Of a stretch of DNA of 64,000 nt, positions 8,606 through 16,387 are shown piece by piece; position 1 is the first letter of the stretch, and the number at the start of each line of letters is the position of its first letter. The notes under the pieces were generated by a model. That model had not been told where the DNA came from, did no database searches, and saw only the letters and a list, made by a program, of their open reading frames with translations. The position numbers were made by a program, and so were the translations under genes. Source of the DNA: Intestinimonas butyriciproducens (GTDB lineage Bacteria; Bacillota; Clostridia; Oscillospirales; Butyricicoccaceae); NCBI RefSeq assembly GCF_016901775.1, contig NZ_JACJKW010000015.1:1-64000 (forward strand). Reading direction: 5' to 3'.

Positions 8606-8977
8606 ATGAAACTTCATGCGTCCGGGGAGGACTACCTGGAAACCATCCTTGTTCTCCAAAAGAAACTTGGTATGGTGCGCTCCGTAGATGTGGCCCGGCA
8701 CATGGAGGTGTCAAAGCCCAGCGTGTGCCATGCAGTGGCTACCTTGCGGGACGGCGGCTTTCTTACAATGGACGAAGATCACTTTCTCCATCTGACCGAT
8801 GTAGGCCGCGAGGTGGCCGAAAAAATCTATGAGCGCCATTGCTTCTTTACCGAGCAGCTTATCGCCGCAGGCGTTGACCCCAGGATTGCGGAGGCCGATG
8901 CCTGCCGGATTGAACACATTATCAGCGATGAGAGCTTTTCGCGGCTGAAAGAGGCAGCCGCACAAGAGCAAGAATAA
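8606..8977 (+). CDS. DtxR/MntR-like metal-dependent regulator
   Basis: A 123-residue protein starting behind GGGAGG at 8595-8600. SGEDYLETILVLQKK, then VDVARHMEVSKPSVCHAVATLRDGGFL, is the DtxR winged helix; ERHCFFTEQLIAAGV and DACRIEHIISDE match the metal-binding and dimer region with the conserved Glu, Cys, Glu and His ligands. It lacks the C-terminal SH3-like domain, as MntR does. It lies 18 bp after the transporter genes, so the transported ligand probably is, or carries, iron or manganese. Expected to repress the cassette when metal is plentiful. Confidence 0.85.
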   Translation: MKLHASGEDYLETILVLQKKLGMVRSVDVARHMEVSKPSVCHAVATLRDGGFLTMDEDHFLHLTDVGREVAEKIYERHCFFTEQLIAAGVDPRIAEADACRIEHIISDESFSRLKEAAAQEQE

Positions 8978-9175
8978 ACCGAATAAGACAAGCTATCCTG
9001 CCCCGCTGAACGGGGAAAGAAAAAAACCGTTGCAGGGCAGGCAGCTTCGTGCGCCCATAATGGCTTTTCAAGGTACTGCGGCGGTTTTGAGTAACATCAA
9101 GGCCGCCGTTCCTTATGTCCTCGACAAAGGAGTGACGCCTACACGCTGACACGGCGGCTTACGGAGGGAGCCGCC

Positions 9176-9289
9176 ATGAAGCACACTGACCGCCGACAAA
9201 TTCAGACGATATTTGCACTATCGTCAAAAAAAGCCCGGCCACCGAACAGGCCCCGTCTGGCAGCCGGTGCGAAAATTGTCACAATGTAA
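9176..9289 (+). CDS. Possible small ORF in the 8978-9456 gap
   Basis: A 37-codon frame starting MKHTDRRQIQTIFALSSKK behind ACGGAGGG at 9161-9168. I do not recognise the peptide. The rest of the gap holds no other convincing gene: it has short hairpins such as CGGGCC-AGCAT-GGCCCG at 9366-9382 and the larger one at 9414-9445. This may be a leader peptide for the sigma-like genes or no gene at all. Confidence 0.25.
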   Translation: MKHTDRRQIQTIFALSSKKARPPNRPRLAAGAKIVTM

Positions 9290-9413
9290 CTGAATACCGT
9301 ATTTTTTGCGCTCGAATAGCTTCATGCTGTCCGGGCGCTTTTTCATACCTATGGGGCCGGAACATCGGGCCAGCATGGCCCGAACCCTGCCCCCGGTGTC
9401 GTTCCCCGCCGCC

Positions 9414-9445
9414 CCGTTCAGATTTTCCCGCAAAAATCTGAACGG
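9414..9445 (+). promoter_or_regulatory. Leader hairpin next to the RBS of the first sigma-like gene
   Basis: CCGTTCAGATTTT at 9414-9426 pairs perfectly with AAAATCTGAACGG at 9433-9445. It ends at the RBS (GGAGGAAAGG) of the gene at 9457, so it could gate translation or act as an attenuator for the sigma-like operon. Confidence 0.5.
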
Positions 9446-9456
9446 AGGAAAGGCCG

Positions 9457-9869
9457 ATGGAAGTCACCATCCATTACAACGGACAAGCTGTGGCCGTGGA
9501 GGTCACGCTGGAAGTCTATGAATTTCTTGACCGGGCCGACCACAAAGCCGAAAACCTATCCCATGAGCAGCGGCGGCATTGGGATGGCCGGGAGTTTGAC
9601 GAATACATAGTTGCCACCGAGGGCGTGGGTATCTACGGCGAAACGCCGGAGGAATACCTGTGCCGCATGGAAACGCTGGGCGAGCTGATGGCCGTCCTGG
9701 ACACCTGCACCGAGGCCCAGCGCCGCCAGTTCCTTCTCTATGCCCTGGACGGACTGAGTTTTTGGAGATTGCTGCCCTATGCGGCTGCTCCAAGAGTTCG
9801 GTGCAAGGCTCCATTGAAGCAGTCAGAAAAATTTTTCAAAAAAATTTGAGAAACCACCCATACGAATGA
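9457..9869 (+). pseudogene. Sigma-70-like transposon regulator, frameshifted
   Basis: The first frame (9457 on, MEVTIHYNGQAVAVEVTLEV) runs well to FLLYALDGLSF and then turns into PYAAAPRVRCKAP up to 9849. The next frame continues the expected protein: LEIAALCGCSKSSVQGSIEA and a stop at 9867-9869, which is a sigma-70 region-4 helix-turn-helix. One extra T in the five-T run at 9759-9763 would restore a single protein of ~137 residues. It is therefore a disrupted regulator, or the site of a sequencing slip in a homopolymer; -1 slippage on TTT is possible but not needed. First of four related genes in a row. Confidence 0.7.
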
Positions 9870-9972
9870 CCCCTTTTCGGGCTACCAAGTGAAAGGGATT
9901 GTTTCCCTTATCCCAGCGGGAGGCGGACAGCGGACAAGCTGCCCGCCTCTCCCATTTTCAGGAGGTAAGCCT

Positions 9973-10425
9973 ATGAAAACAATCAATCTGCGGTGGATTT
10001 ATCCCCACTACCGGCATGACGAGTTTGTGGAGGTCAGCGATGAAGTTTGGGAGGTCATGCGGCAGGCCCAGCGCGAGATGAACAACTATGAGCGCCGGAA
10101 GGTCTACCACCGCGCCTACTACTCTCTGGACGCATATAGCTGGACAGAGAACTACGCGCTGGAACAGGGAAGATCGCCGGAGGAAATCCTTTTGGAGCGC
10201 GAGGAACGGGCCGCCCATCTGCGGCTGCTGGCCGCCTTGCCGGAGGCCCTGGCCCATGCCACCCCCACACAGGCCCGTCGCGTCCGGGCCTACTACATCG
10301 CCGGTATCAGCCAGCCGGAAATCTCCCGGAGGGAGGGCGTACACAGCAGCAAGGTCAGCGTTGCCATCCGGCGGGGCCTGCGGAATATGCGCCGCTGCTA
10401 TGACTGCCTTTTCCCGGCAGAGTGA
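9973..10425 (+). CDS. Sigma-70 region 4-like regulator 1 of the tandem set
   Basis: A 150-residue protein starting MKTINLRWIYPHYRHDEFV behind AGGAGGT at 9960-9966. The middle has YSLDAYSWTENYALEQGRSP and EILLEREE; the C-terminus PTQARRVRAYYIAGISQPE with REGVHSSKVSVAIRRGL is a region-4-type helix-turn-helix. It has the same plan as the next two genes (Y-rich N-terminus, YSLD, SPEdilLEkE, tPTQARRvhA). Such sigma-like proteins accompany MobA/DUF3847 transposons and presumably control transfer genes; that role is inferred. The upstream in-frame ATG at 9889 lacks an RBS. Confidence 0.75.
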   Translation: MKTINLRWIYPHYRHDEFVEVSDEVWEVMRQAQREMNNYERRKVYHRAYYSLDAYSWTENYALEQGRSPEEILLEREERAAHLRLLAALPEALAHATPTQARRVRAYYIAGISQPEISRREGVHSSKVSVAIRRGLRNMRRCYDCLFPAE

Positions 10426-10435
10426 GGGCGGGCCT

Positions 10436-10897
10436 ATGCAGACCATCAACCTCAAACAGTATTACCCGTTCTGCACCGAGGACACCTTTGTGGAGGTGTC
10501 GGATGAAATTGTCGAGGCATTCCTGCTGGACAAGCGGGCCGAGGCCGCCAGGGAGCGCAAAATGTACCGCTACAAGGCGTTTTACTCCCTTGACTGCAAT
10601 GATGGGATTGAGAAGGCCGCCATCGGCTGGGCGCAGCCATCGCCGGAGGATTGCCTGATGGAAAAGGAGGCGCAGGCCGAATATGCCGAACTGCTCCGGC
10701 GGCTCTATGAGGCCCTTTCCTCTTTGCCCCCAACGCAGGCCCGGCGCGTCCATGCCCGGTATATGCTGGGGATGAAAGTAAAGGACATTGCCGCGATGGA
10801 GGGTATTACCCCATCCCAGACGGGAAAGTCCATCCATGCGGCGCTCCGGCGGCTGCGCCGGTACTTCATACGCCGGAAATGGACAAGCGGCCTATGA
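10436..10897 (+). CDS. Sigma-70 region 4-like regulator 2 of the tandem set
   Basis: A 153-residue paralogue of the preceding gene, starting MQTINLKQYYPFCTEDTFV behind GAGGGCGGG. It has YSLDCNDGIEKAAIGWAQPS, DCLMEKEAQ and the C-terminal HTH with PPTQARRVHARYMLGMKVKD and EGITPSQTGKSIHAALRRL. Only 10 bp separate it from the gene before and it overlaps the next by ATGA (10894-10897), so the three are co-translated. Three diverged paralogues side by side suggest old tandem duplication. Confidence 0.75.
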   Translation: MQTINLKQYYPFCTEDTFVEVSDEIVEAFLLDKRAEAARERKMYRYKAFYSLDCNDGIEKAAIGWAQPSPEDCLMEKEAQAEYAELLRRLYEALSSLPPTQARRVHARYMLGMKVKDIAAMEGITPSQTGKSIHAALRRLRRYFIRRKWTSGL

Positions 10898-11436
10898 AAA
10901 CCATCAACCTGAAAAAATACTACTACCCGATTTGCAAGAAGGACACCTTTGTGGAAGTGCCGGACGAGGTGGCAGACGCCATTGTGGAGGAAAGCCGCGC
11001 AGAGGACGCCAATGACGCCAAGCAGCACTATCACTGTTATTCTCTGGACGCTTCCCCCGGCATAGAAAACCATTTCCCGGAACAGACCATTTCCCCGGAA
11101 GATATTCTGATGGAGAAGGAAACGGAACGGGAACAGGAGGCCGCCCGCGCCCTGATGATGGAACGGCTCCGGGAGGCTCTTGCCACCTTAACGCCCACGC
11201 AGGCCCGCCGCCTGCACGCCCGTTTTGTAGAGGGCAAGAAGTACCGGGAGATTGCGGAGGACGAGGGGATTGCCAGTGTGAGCCTTGTTACCAATACCGT
11301 CCGGGACGCCATTTTGAAACTGCGGAAATATTTTATCAAACACGGCTGGATGGAGCCGCTGAAGGAGGACGCGATATGCACAAAGAAATCACCACCCAAG
11401 CGAAACAGAAAAAAGACGAGCGCGAAGAAGTCCTGA
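10894..11436 (+). CDS. Sigma-70 region 4-like regulator 3 of the tandem set
   Basis: A 180-residue paralogue starting MKTINLKKYYYPICKKDTF at the ATGA overlap with the gene before. YSLDASPGIENHFPEQTISP and ILMEKETE precede the HTH LTPTQARRLHARFVEGKKY with IAEDEGIASVSLVTNTVRDA. It is longer than its sisters because of a basic tail (KKSPPKRNRKKTSAKKS) that overlaps the DUF3847 gene by 61 bp. The more upstream in-frame ATG (10879) lies within the previous gene and has no RBS. Confidence 0.75.
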   Translation: MKTINLKKYYYPICKKDTFVEVPDEVADAIVEESRAEDANDAKQHYHCYSLDASPGIENHFPEQTISPEDILMEKETEREQEAARALMMERLREALATLTPTQARRLHARFVEGKKYREIAEDEGIASVSLVTNTVRDAILKLRKYFIKHGWMEPLKEDAICTKKSPPKRNRKKTSAKKS

Positions 11437-11672
11437 AGGAGATCCGGCAGCTTGAGAACCGCCAGAAGATTTTGGAGAACAAGCAGCGGGGCGAGGAGCG
11501 CAAGGCCCGCACCTGCCGCCTGATTGAACGCGGGGCCATTTTGGAGGGCGTGTTCCCTCTGGCCCCCGGCCTTCCCGGCGTAGAGGTCAAGGAGTTCCTG
11601 ATTGCCCTGTCCCATCTTCCGGGGGCGGGGGAACTGGCTGCAAAACTGCCGAAATCCGGGGAGAAGCCATAA
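11376..11672 (+). CDS. DUF3847 family transposon protein
   Basis: A 98-residue protein with a long charged coiled coil (KDEREEVLKEIRQLENRQKI) followed by RKARTCRLIERGAILEGVFP. This matches the DUF3847 family that precedes the MobA/MobL relaxase gene in Clostridial transposons. The function is not established; the position suggests a relaxosome accessory role. It starts inside the end of the third sigma-like gene in another frame. Confidence 0.75.
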   Translation: MHKEITTQAKQKKDEREEVLKEIRQLENRQKILENKQRGEERKARTCRLIERGAILEGVFPLAPGLPGVEVKEFLIALSHLPGAGELAAKLPKSGEKP

Positions 11673-11861
11673 GTCCATTCTCTGGAATGGCGCACTTATA
11701 CACCGTTGCCGGTGTCGTGCGCCCTGCCGGGGGCTGTTGCGCTCTCCGAGCGCGATGGGGCGCTACACTCCCCAAACCCCTTGTGCGCCACAGGTCACGG
11801 AATATCCGCAAGCGGCTGTCCCGTCCCCTGCGGCCTGAATATCCCTCACCGAAAGGAGGCG

Positions 11862-11945
11862 ATCCCCATAGATTTTTGTTATTTTCCCGTCAGTATCATC
11901 AAGCGTAGCGAGGGCCGTTCCGCTGTTGCCGCAGCCGCCTACCGA
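11862..11945 (+). pseudogene. MobA/MobL relaxase, N-terminal remnant
   Basis: About 28 codons read IPIDFCYFPVSIIKRSEGRS and continue SAVAAAAYR, which is the conserved beginning of MobA/MobL relaxases (normally IYHFSVSIIKRSEGRS). An AAAGGAGG lies at 11852-11859. After AAAYR at about 11945 the similarity stops and the sequence becomes the inverse of a gene of the ABC operon. A relaxase of this family is several hundred residues long and no continuation was found in the window, so it is a truncated pseudogene. The junction has a short GGTGAG stretch that also suits the expected relaxase sequence, possibly microhomology. Confidence 0.7.
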
Positions 11946-12026
11946 TGCCCCGGTGAGCTCTGTCACGGGCAGGAGCATATCTGTGCCCGCCACCGGCAGC
12001 ATGGTTTGGGATTTTGCAGCTTTCAT
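11946..12026 (-). CDS. Third gene of the ABC operon, 3' end lost (partial)
   Basis: The start codon at 12026 overlaps the stop of the ABC gene by ATGA, and GGAGGAATGGGG provides an RBS, so this is a real coupled start. About 27 residues, MKAAKSQTMLPVAGTDMLLP and a few more, precede the junction with the relaxase remnant at 11945-11960; beyond it the frame reads antisense relaxase. I do not recognise the peptide. The gene was cut when the ABC cassette and the transposon were joined. Confidence 0.45.
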
Positions 12027-13717
12027 TCCCCATTCCTCCTAACGTTTTGTTCTACGGCCCGCCCCTGTTCCAGGCGGACGATGCGGCCGCAGCCGGTGAG
12101 GGTGGAGGGCCGGTGGGACACAAGGAGCAGCAGCTTGTCCCGGCAGGCTTCCTCCAGCGTTTGCAGCAGCTCCTTTTCGTGGAGCACATCCAGACTGCTG
12201 GTGGGCTCGTCCATCACAATCACATCCGGGTTCAGCAGCAGCACACGGGCGATGCCCACCCGTTGGCGCTCTCCCCCAGAGAGCCGGGCGCCCATCTCCC
12301 CCATAGGGGTGTCGTAGCCCTGGGGCAGGGTTTCGATAAAGTCCGCCAACCCAGCCTGCCGGGCGGCCTCTCGTATCTCCTCCCTTGTAGCGTCAGGCTT
12401 CCCCAATGCGATATTCTCCCCCAGGGTGCCGCTGGTGAGGAAGGTCTCCTGCTCCAGCAGGGCGATACGCTGGCGCAGCTCGTTTAGGGAAATCTCCTGG
12501 ATCGGGATGCCGTTTATGGTGATCTGCCCCTGCTGGGGGTTCCAGAACCGCAGCAGCAGCCGGAGCACGGTGGATTTCCCCACGCCGCTCTCCCCCATGA
12601 CGCCCACCTTCTCCCGGCCGGACAGGGTGAGGGAGAAGTCCCGCAGCACGGGATTCCCCCCGTAGGAAAAGCCCACCTGGTCAAAGCAGATCTCTCGGAT
12701 GGGGCCGCAGGCCTTGGGACGGGCGGGCTCCGTCACCTGGGGCTGAGTGTCCTCGATTTGGAACAAACGCTCGGCGGCGGCGTAGGTTTCCAGCAGGCTG
12801 GAGACCACCATGGTCAGCGACTGGGTAGAGGAAAAGGAAGCCGCCGCCACAAAGGAGAGCACCACCGTCCCCACCGGGTGGGAGCTGCCCTGGACCGCCA
12901 AGTAGGAGGCCGTGGCGATAATGAGAATCCTGGCCAGGTACACAAAGAAGGTGGGGGCACTGGACACCGTCTGCCGGTGGAGGGTCAGACCGTGGGCGGC
13001 TTTGTTGATCTCCCGGTTCTTTTCCTCCACCTGCGCCAGGCGGGCCGGGCCAAAGCCGAAGATCTGGATGTCTTTCAGGCCGTAAACACTCTCCAGCACC
13101 AGGGATTTCAACTCCCCCAGCCGGGTGCGGTAGCGCAGCCCCACGCCACGGCCCGCTTTCACGGCAATCAGCGGGAACACCACGCTGACTACCAGGTACA
13201 CCGGCAGCAGCACGGCGGCGAACAGGGGGTGAAACCACAGCGCCAGCCCCAGGGTGACGCAGGGCAGGATTATCACGGTGAACAGAGGGCCAATGGTGTG
13301 GGCAAAGAAAAACTCCACCGTCTCAATGTCGGACACGGCGATATTCAGGATGTCCCCCTTTTGCCGGTCCATCAGGCAGGCGGGGGCCAGGGCCCGGATC
13401 TTCTCAAACAGGGCGACCCGCATGGAGGCCAACAGCTTGTAGGCACCGGCGTGGGAGACCACGCCCTCCACATACCGGCCTAGCACTATGAGCAGGGCGG
13501 AGAGGGCCATCAGACCGGCAAACACCCAGAGGGAGCCCTCCACCCACCCGGCGCAGCGGAGCAGCAGCAGGGCGCCAAAACCCATAATCCCCATCTGGGC
13601 CAGGTTCCCCAGGATGCTGGCCAGGGTGGACACCGCCAGCGTCCCCTTCACCGGGGCGGCGATGCGCAGCAGCCGCCCCGTCATCTGGGGAATGGAATAG
13701 GAAAACCGCTTAGGCAT
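12023..13717 (-). CDS. ABC transporter, membrane plus ATPase, CydC-like half
   Basis: A 564-residue protein with an exporter-fold membrane domain (about 1-310) and ATPase with Walker A GESGVGKST, signature LSGGERQR, Walker B VIVMDEPTSSLD and switch histidine SHRP. The DILNIAVSDIETVEFFFAHT segment recalls CydC-type subunits. It overlaps its partner gene by 8 bp (13710-13717), so they most likely form a heterodimeric exporter. The substrate is unknown; the strong palindromic operator upstream suggests induction by a small molecule, as for drug or peptide exporters. High GC, unlike the AT-richer neighbours to its right. Confidence 0.85.
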   Translation of the reverse strand: MPKRFSYSIPQMTGRLLRIAAPVKGTLAVSTLASILGNLAQMGIMGFGALLLLRCAGWVEGSLWVFAGLMALSALLIVLGRYVEGVVSHAGAYKLLASMRVALFEKIRALAPACLMDRQKGDILNIAVSDIETVEFFFAHTIGPLFTVIILPCVTLGLALWFHPLFAAVLLPVYLVVSVVFPLIAVKAGRGVGLRYRTRLGELKSLVLESVYGLKDIQIFGFGPARLAQVEEKNREINKAAHGLTLHRQTVSSAPTFFVYLARILIIATASYLAVQGSSHPVGTVVLSFVAAASFSSTQSLTMVVSSLLETYAAAERLFQIEDTQPQVTEPARPKACGPIREICFDQVGFSYGGNPVLRDFSLTLSGREKVGVMGESGVGKSTVLRLLLRFWNPQQGQITINGIPIQEISLNELRQRIALLEQETFLTSGTLGENIALGKPDATREEIREAARQAGLADFIETLPQGYDTPMGEMGARLSGGERQRVGIARVLLLNPDVIVMDEPTSSLDVLHEKELLQTLEEACRDKLLLLVSHRPSTLTGCGRIVRLEQGRAVEQNVRRNGE

Positions 13718-15470
13718 GGGCCAAGCCCTCCTCTCCTTTGCGTTCCAGCTGGGCCTGCTCCTCCACCAGGCGGCGGTAGAGGCCCGGCTCCGCCATCAGC
13801 TCCCCATGGCTGCCATGTTGGGCAATGGCGCCGTTTTCCAGCACATAGATCACATCGGCGCTGCGAATGGTGGACAGCCGGTGGGAGATGAGGACCAGCG
13901 TCCTGGTCTGGGCCAGCTCCTCGATGCAGTTCCAGATTTCCCTCTCGCTCTCCATGTCCACGCTGGAGGTAGCTTCGTCGAAAATGATGTACTCCGCCCT
14001 GCACAGCAGAGCACGGGCGATGCCCAGCTTCTGCCGCTGGCCCCCGGAGAGCTTGGCGCCGGTGTCCCCCACCGGTGTGTCCAATCCCAGGGGCTGGGTG
14101 CGGACCCAATCCCCCAGCCGCACTTGGTCCAGGGCTTCCAGCATATCCCCACGGGTGGCGTTGGGGGAGGCCATGCGCAGGTTCTCGGCAATGGTGCCGG
14201 AGAACAGGCTCACCGACTGAGGCACTAAAATCACCCGCTTTCGCAGCTCCTCCGGCGGGAAAGAGGTGTAGTCCCACCCCTCCAGCAGGATGCGGCCCTG
14301 TTCCAGGTCGTAAAACCGCATGAGCAGACTGGCGATGGTGGACTTCCCGCTGCCGGAAAGCCCCACCAGTGCCACTGTTTTCCCCCGGGGAACATCCAGG
14401 GACACGTCCCGCAGAGCCGCCTGTCTCCCCTGGTAGCCGAAAGAGATGTGCTCCAGGCGGATTCCGTCAAAGGGGCGGTTCTGACGGGGCAGGCCGGGAT
14501 GGCAGGGCCGGGCGGTGTCGATGTCAAGGAGTTTTTCCACCTTGTCCGCGGCGGAGACCCCGGCCAGGGCGGAGTGGGTGGCGTTCATCAGCTGGCGCAC
14601 GGAACCGAAGAAGCCAAAGGACAGAAGCAGCACCATCAGCGCGCCGGAAAAGGACAGCTCCCCTGTGAGCAGCTGCCCGGCGGCCAGCACCGCCGCCACC
14701 GCTACCGAAGCGTAGATGAGCCCATCCGTCAGGAGGAAAGAGGAGAAGTTCACCTTCATCACCCCCATCACTTTGCGGTTGAAATCCTGGGACTTTTCCT
14801 CTAAAAGCCGCTGCCGGTCCCCGTCCCTGCCAAAGAGCTTGAAGGTGCTCAGTCCCCGAACATTCTCCAAGTAGGTGCCGGTCAGGTCCTCCATGGAGGC
14901 CCAATAGCCGGCTTTCAGCTTCTCAATGTACCCCCGGAACAGGTTGTTCACCGGCAGCAGCACCAGGGACACCAGGAACAGCACCGCCGCAGGAAGAAGA
15001 GACACCCGGCCCATCCGCCAAAAGAGGTAAAAGGGCGCCGCCAGGCAGTAGAGCAGCCCCGGCAGGTATTTGCTGTAGTAGACCTGCATGGCCTCCACAC
15101 CGTCCACGGCGGAGGTGATGGCGGACACGGGGCCGATCTTTTCAATATTGCCCACGTCCAGCTCCAACGCTTTGGAGAAAATGGCCCGCCGCAGGGAAAG
15201 CCGGGCTTTAGCGGTGCAGTGGTACTCCGCCTCGCCGGTGAGGAGCTCCGCCCCCAGAAGCAGCAGGGCCGTCAGCAGCGCCGAAAGGACGGCCTGCCCC
15301 GCAGCGGCCGCCGTCATCTGGGGGCTGACCAAATCTCCCAGAAACCCGGAGATAATCTGGGCAAAGGCCGCCGTGCCCACCAGCGTCAGCAGCTTGAGCG
15401 CTGTGATGAGAAAAATCCACCCCCACAGGCCCTTGGCCATCCGCAAGAGGGTTTTGTTGAGCAAGAGCAT
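13710..15470 (-). CDS. ABC transporter, membrane plus ATPase, CydD-like half
   Basis: A 586-residue protein: membrane domain about 1-330, ATPase with Walker A GLSGSGKST, signature LSGGQRQK, Walker B IIFDEATSSVD and ISHRLST. I chose the ATG at 15470 because GGAGG lies just upstream at proper spacing; the in-frame ATG at 15488 precedes that RBS. The DVGNIEKIGPVSAITSAVDG segment is typical of the CydD-like group. First gene of a minus-strand operon behind a perfect 20-bp palindrome. No regulator gene is present beside it, so the repressor was probably lost or lies elsewhere. Confidence 0.85.
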   Translation of the reverse strand: MLLLNKTLLRMAKGLWGWIFLITALKLLTLVGTAAFAQIISGFLGDLVSPQMTAAAAGQAVLSALLTALLLLGAELLTGEAEYHCTAKARLSLRRAIFSKALELDVGNIEKIGPVSAITSAVDGVEAMQVYYSKYLPGLLYCLAAPFYLFWRMGRVSLLPAAVLFLVSLVLLPVNNLFRGYIEKLKAGYWASMEDLTGTYLENVRGLSTFKLFGRDGDRQRLLEEKSQDFNRKVMGVMKVNFSSFLLTDGLIYASVAVAAVLAAGQLLTGELSFSGALMVLLLSFGFFGSVRQLMNATHSALAGVSAADKVEKLLDIDTARPCHPGLPRQNRPFDGIRLEHISFGYQGRQAALRDVSLDVPRGKTVALVGLSGSGKSTIASLLMRFYDLEQGRILLEGWDYTSFPPEELRKRVILVPQSVSLFSGTIAENLRMASPNATRGDMLEALDQVRLGDWVRTQPLGLDTPVGDTGAKLSGGQRQKLGIARALLCRAEYIIFDEATSSVDMESEREIWNCIEELAQTRTLVLISHRLSTIRSADVIYVLENGAIAQHGSHGELMAEPGLYRRLVEEQAQLERKGEEGLAHA

Positions 15471-15517
15471 GATTTCGCCTCCTTTCATAACCTTGGCTTT
15501 CCCCGTTGGGAAGCCGC

Positions 15518-15575
15518 TAGTTAGTTATAACTAACTACAAAGGATAGTATACGACCTTCCCGCCGTCTTTGTCAA
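15518..15575 (-). promoter_or_regulatory. Promoter with perfect 20-bp palindromic operator for the ABC pair
   Basis: On the minus strand TTGACA (15575-15570) and TATACT (15551-15546) are 18 bp apart. Immediately downstream, at the expected start site, lies TAGTTAGTTATAACTAACTA (15537-15518), a perfect palindrome. Position and symmetry fit a TetR- or MarR-type repressor that blocks transcription of the exporter genes until its ligand is present. Confidence 0.75.
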
Positions 15576-15754
15576 GGGCGGGAGGAAAGCTGGGTTTTCT
15601 CCTAGCGCGAAACGGTTCTTCGCACTTCCATCATGTAGAAAGATCGTGAAAAAACTTGCTGCTGCTTTTATACTTCAAAAGATGTATAGACCGTCCTTCT
15701 GAAGGAAAAAAAGGGCTGCCCCCACTGGGAGGCAGCCCTTTTCGCTGGAAACTG

Positions 15755-16387
15755 TTAGAAGAGGTTTTTTTCTGCCGCCTCACCCACGCTGGGAAGTTCA
15801 CCCTCCTGGGGAGAAACATCACCCCTGGCGTAGCTGGCGGAAAGCCAGGCCTGGTAATGGGCCCTGGTGAGCAGTAGGAGCTCACAGAAGGACTCCATGG
15901 TCATGCTGAGGGCCACATGGTTTTCCGATTTCTTCCCGAAGCGGGGCACGATGAGTCCCTTGGCGTCCCGCTCTCCAGGGCCGCTGTCGGCCACCAGGAG
16001 AAAATCGGACCGGCTGCCGGGCAGCAGCTGAAAGACCCTGGACAGGCTCCTGCCGTCGGGCCTGGGCTTTCCCAGCTGCCGCAGCCGTTCCGCCGAGGTG
16101 CCGCCCATGCACTGGTACAGAGGGCCTTTGTCCCCGTCCCGCTTTTTGGCCTGCAGCGCCTGGCGCAGCTCCCCCGACTCCGCCTTCCGGCAGAGCTCCA
16201 GCAACTCGGCAATATCCAGGTAGATGTGGATGTTGTCGGTCTGCCGCTGACCGGCTGGGCTGTGCAGGTCGTAGGCCACAAAGGCCAGGTGCGCCTTGCC
16301 GATGGAGAACACATCGTTTAGGCTCTCCACAAAACAGCCGCGGGCATCTTTGCGGATGATCTGGTTGAGGTTCCGGTCCTTGCTCAT
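15755..16387 (-). CDS. Conserved hypothetical protein of conjugative elements
   Basis: A 210-residue soluble protein, MSKDRNLNQIIRKDARGCFV onward. I recall similar proteins in Clostridial conjugative elements but cannot name a domain. It has no membrane segment or obvious catalytic motif. It overlaps the next upstream gene by ATGA (16384-16387), so the two were one operon. Together they are a stray piece of a conjugative element in reverse orientation, cut off upstream at about 16640. The 15576-15754 stretch beyond its end holds no gene. Confidence 0.5.
   Translation of the reverse strand: MSKDRNLNQIIRKDARGCFVESLNDVFSIGKAHLAFVAYDLHSPAGQRQTDNIHIYLDIAELLELCRKAESGELRQALQAKKRDGDKGPLYQCMGGTSAERLRQLGKPRPDGRSLSRVFQLLPGSRSDFLLVADSGPGERDAKGLIVPRFGKKSENHVALSMTMESFCELLLLTRAHYQAWLSASYARGDVSPQEGELPSVGEAAEKNLF

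Noticed and set aside
9759-9763. Programmed -1 frameshift in the sigma-like gene
   Set aside because: No full X-XXY-YYZ heptamer in the right phase and no evident stimulatory structure downstream; an indel in the T run is simpler.
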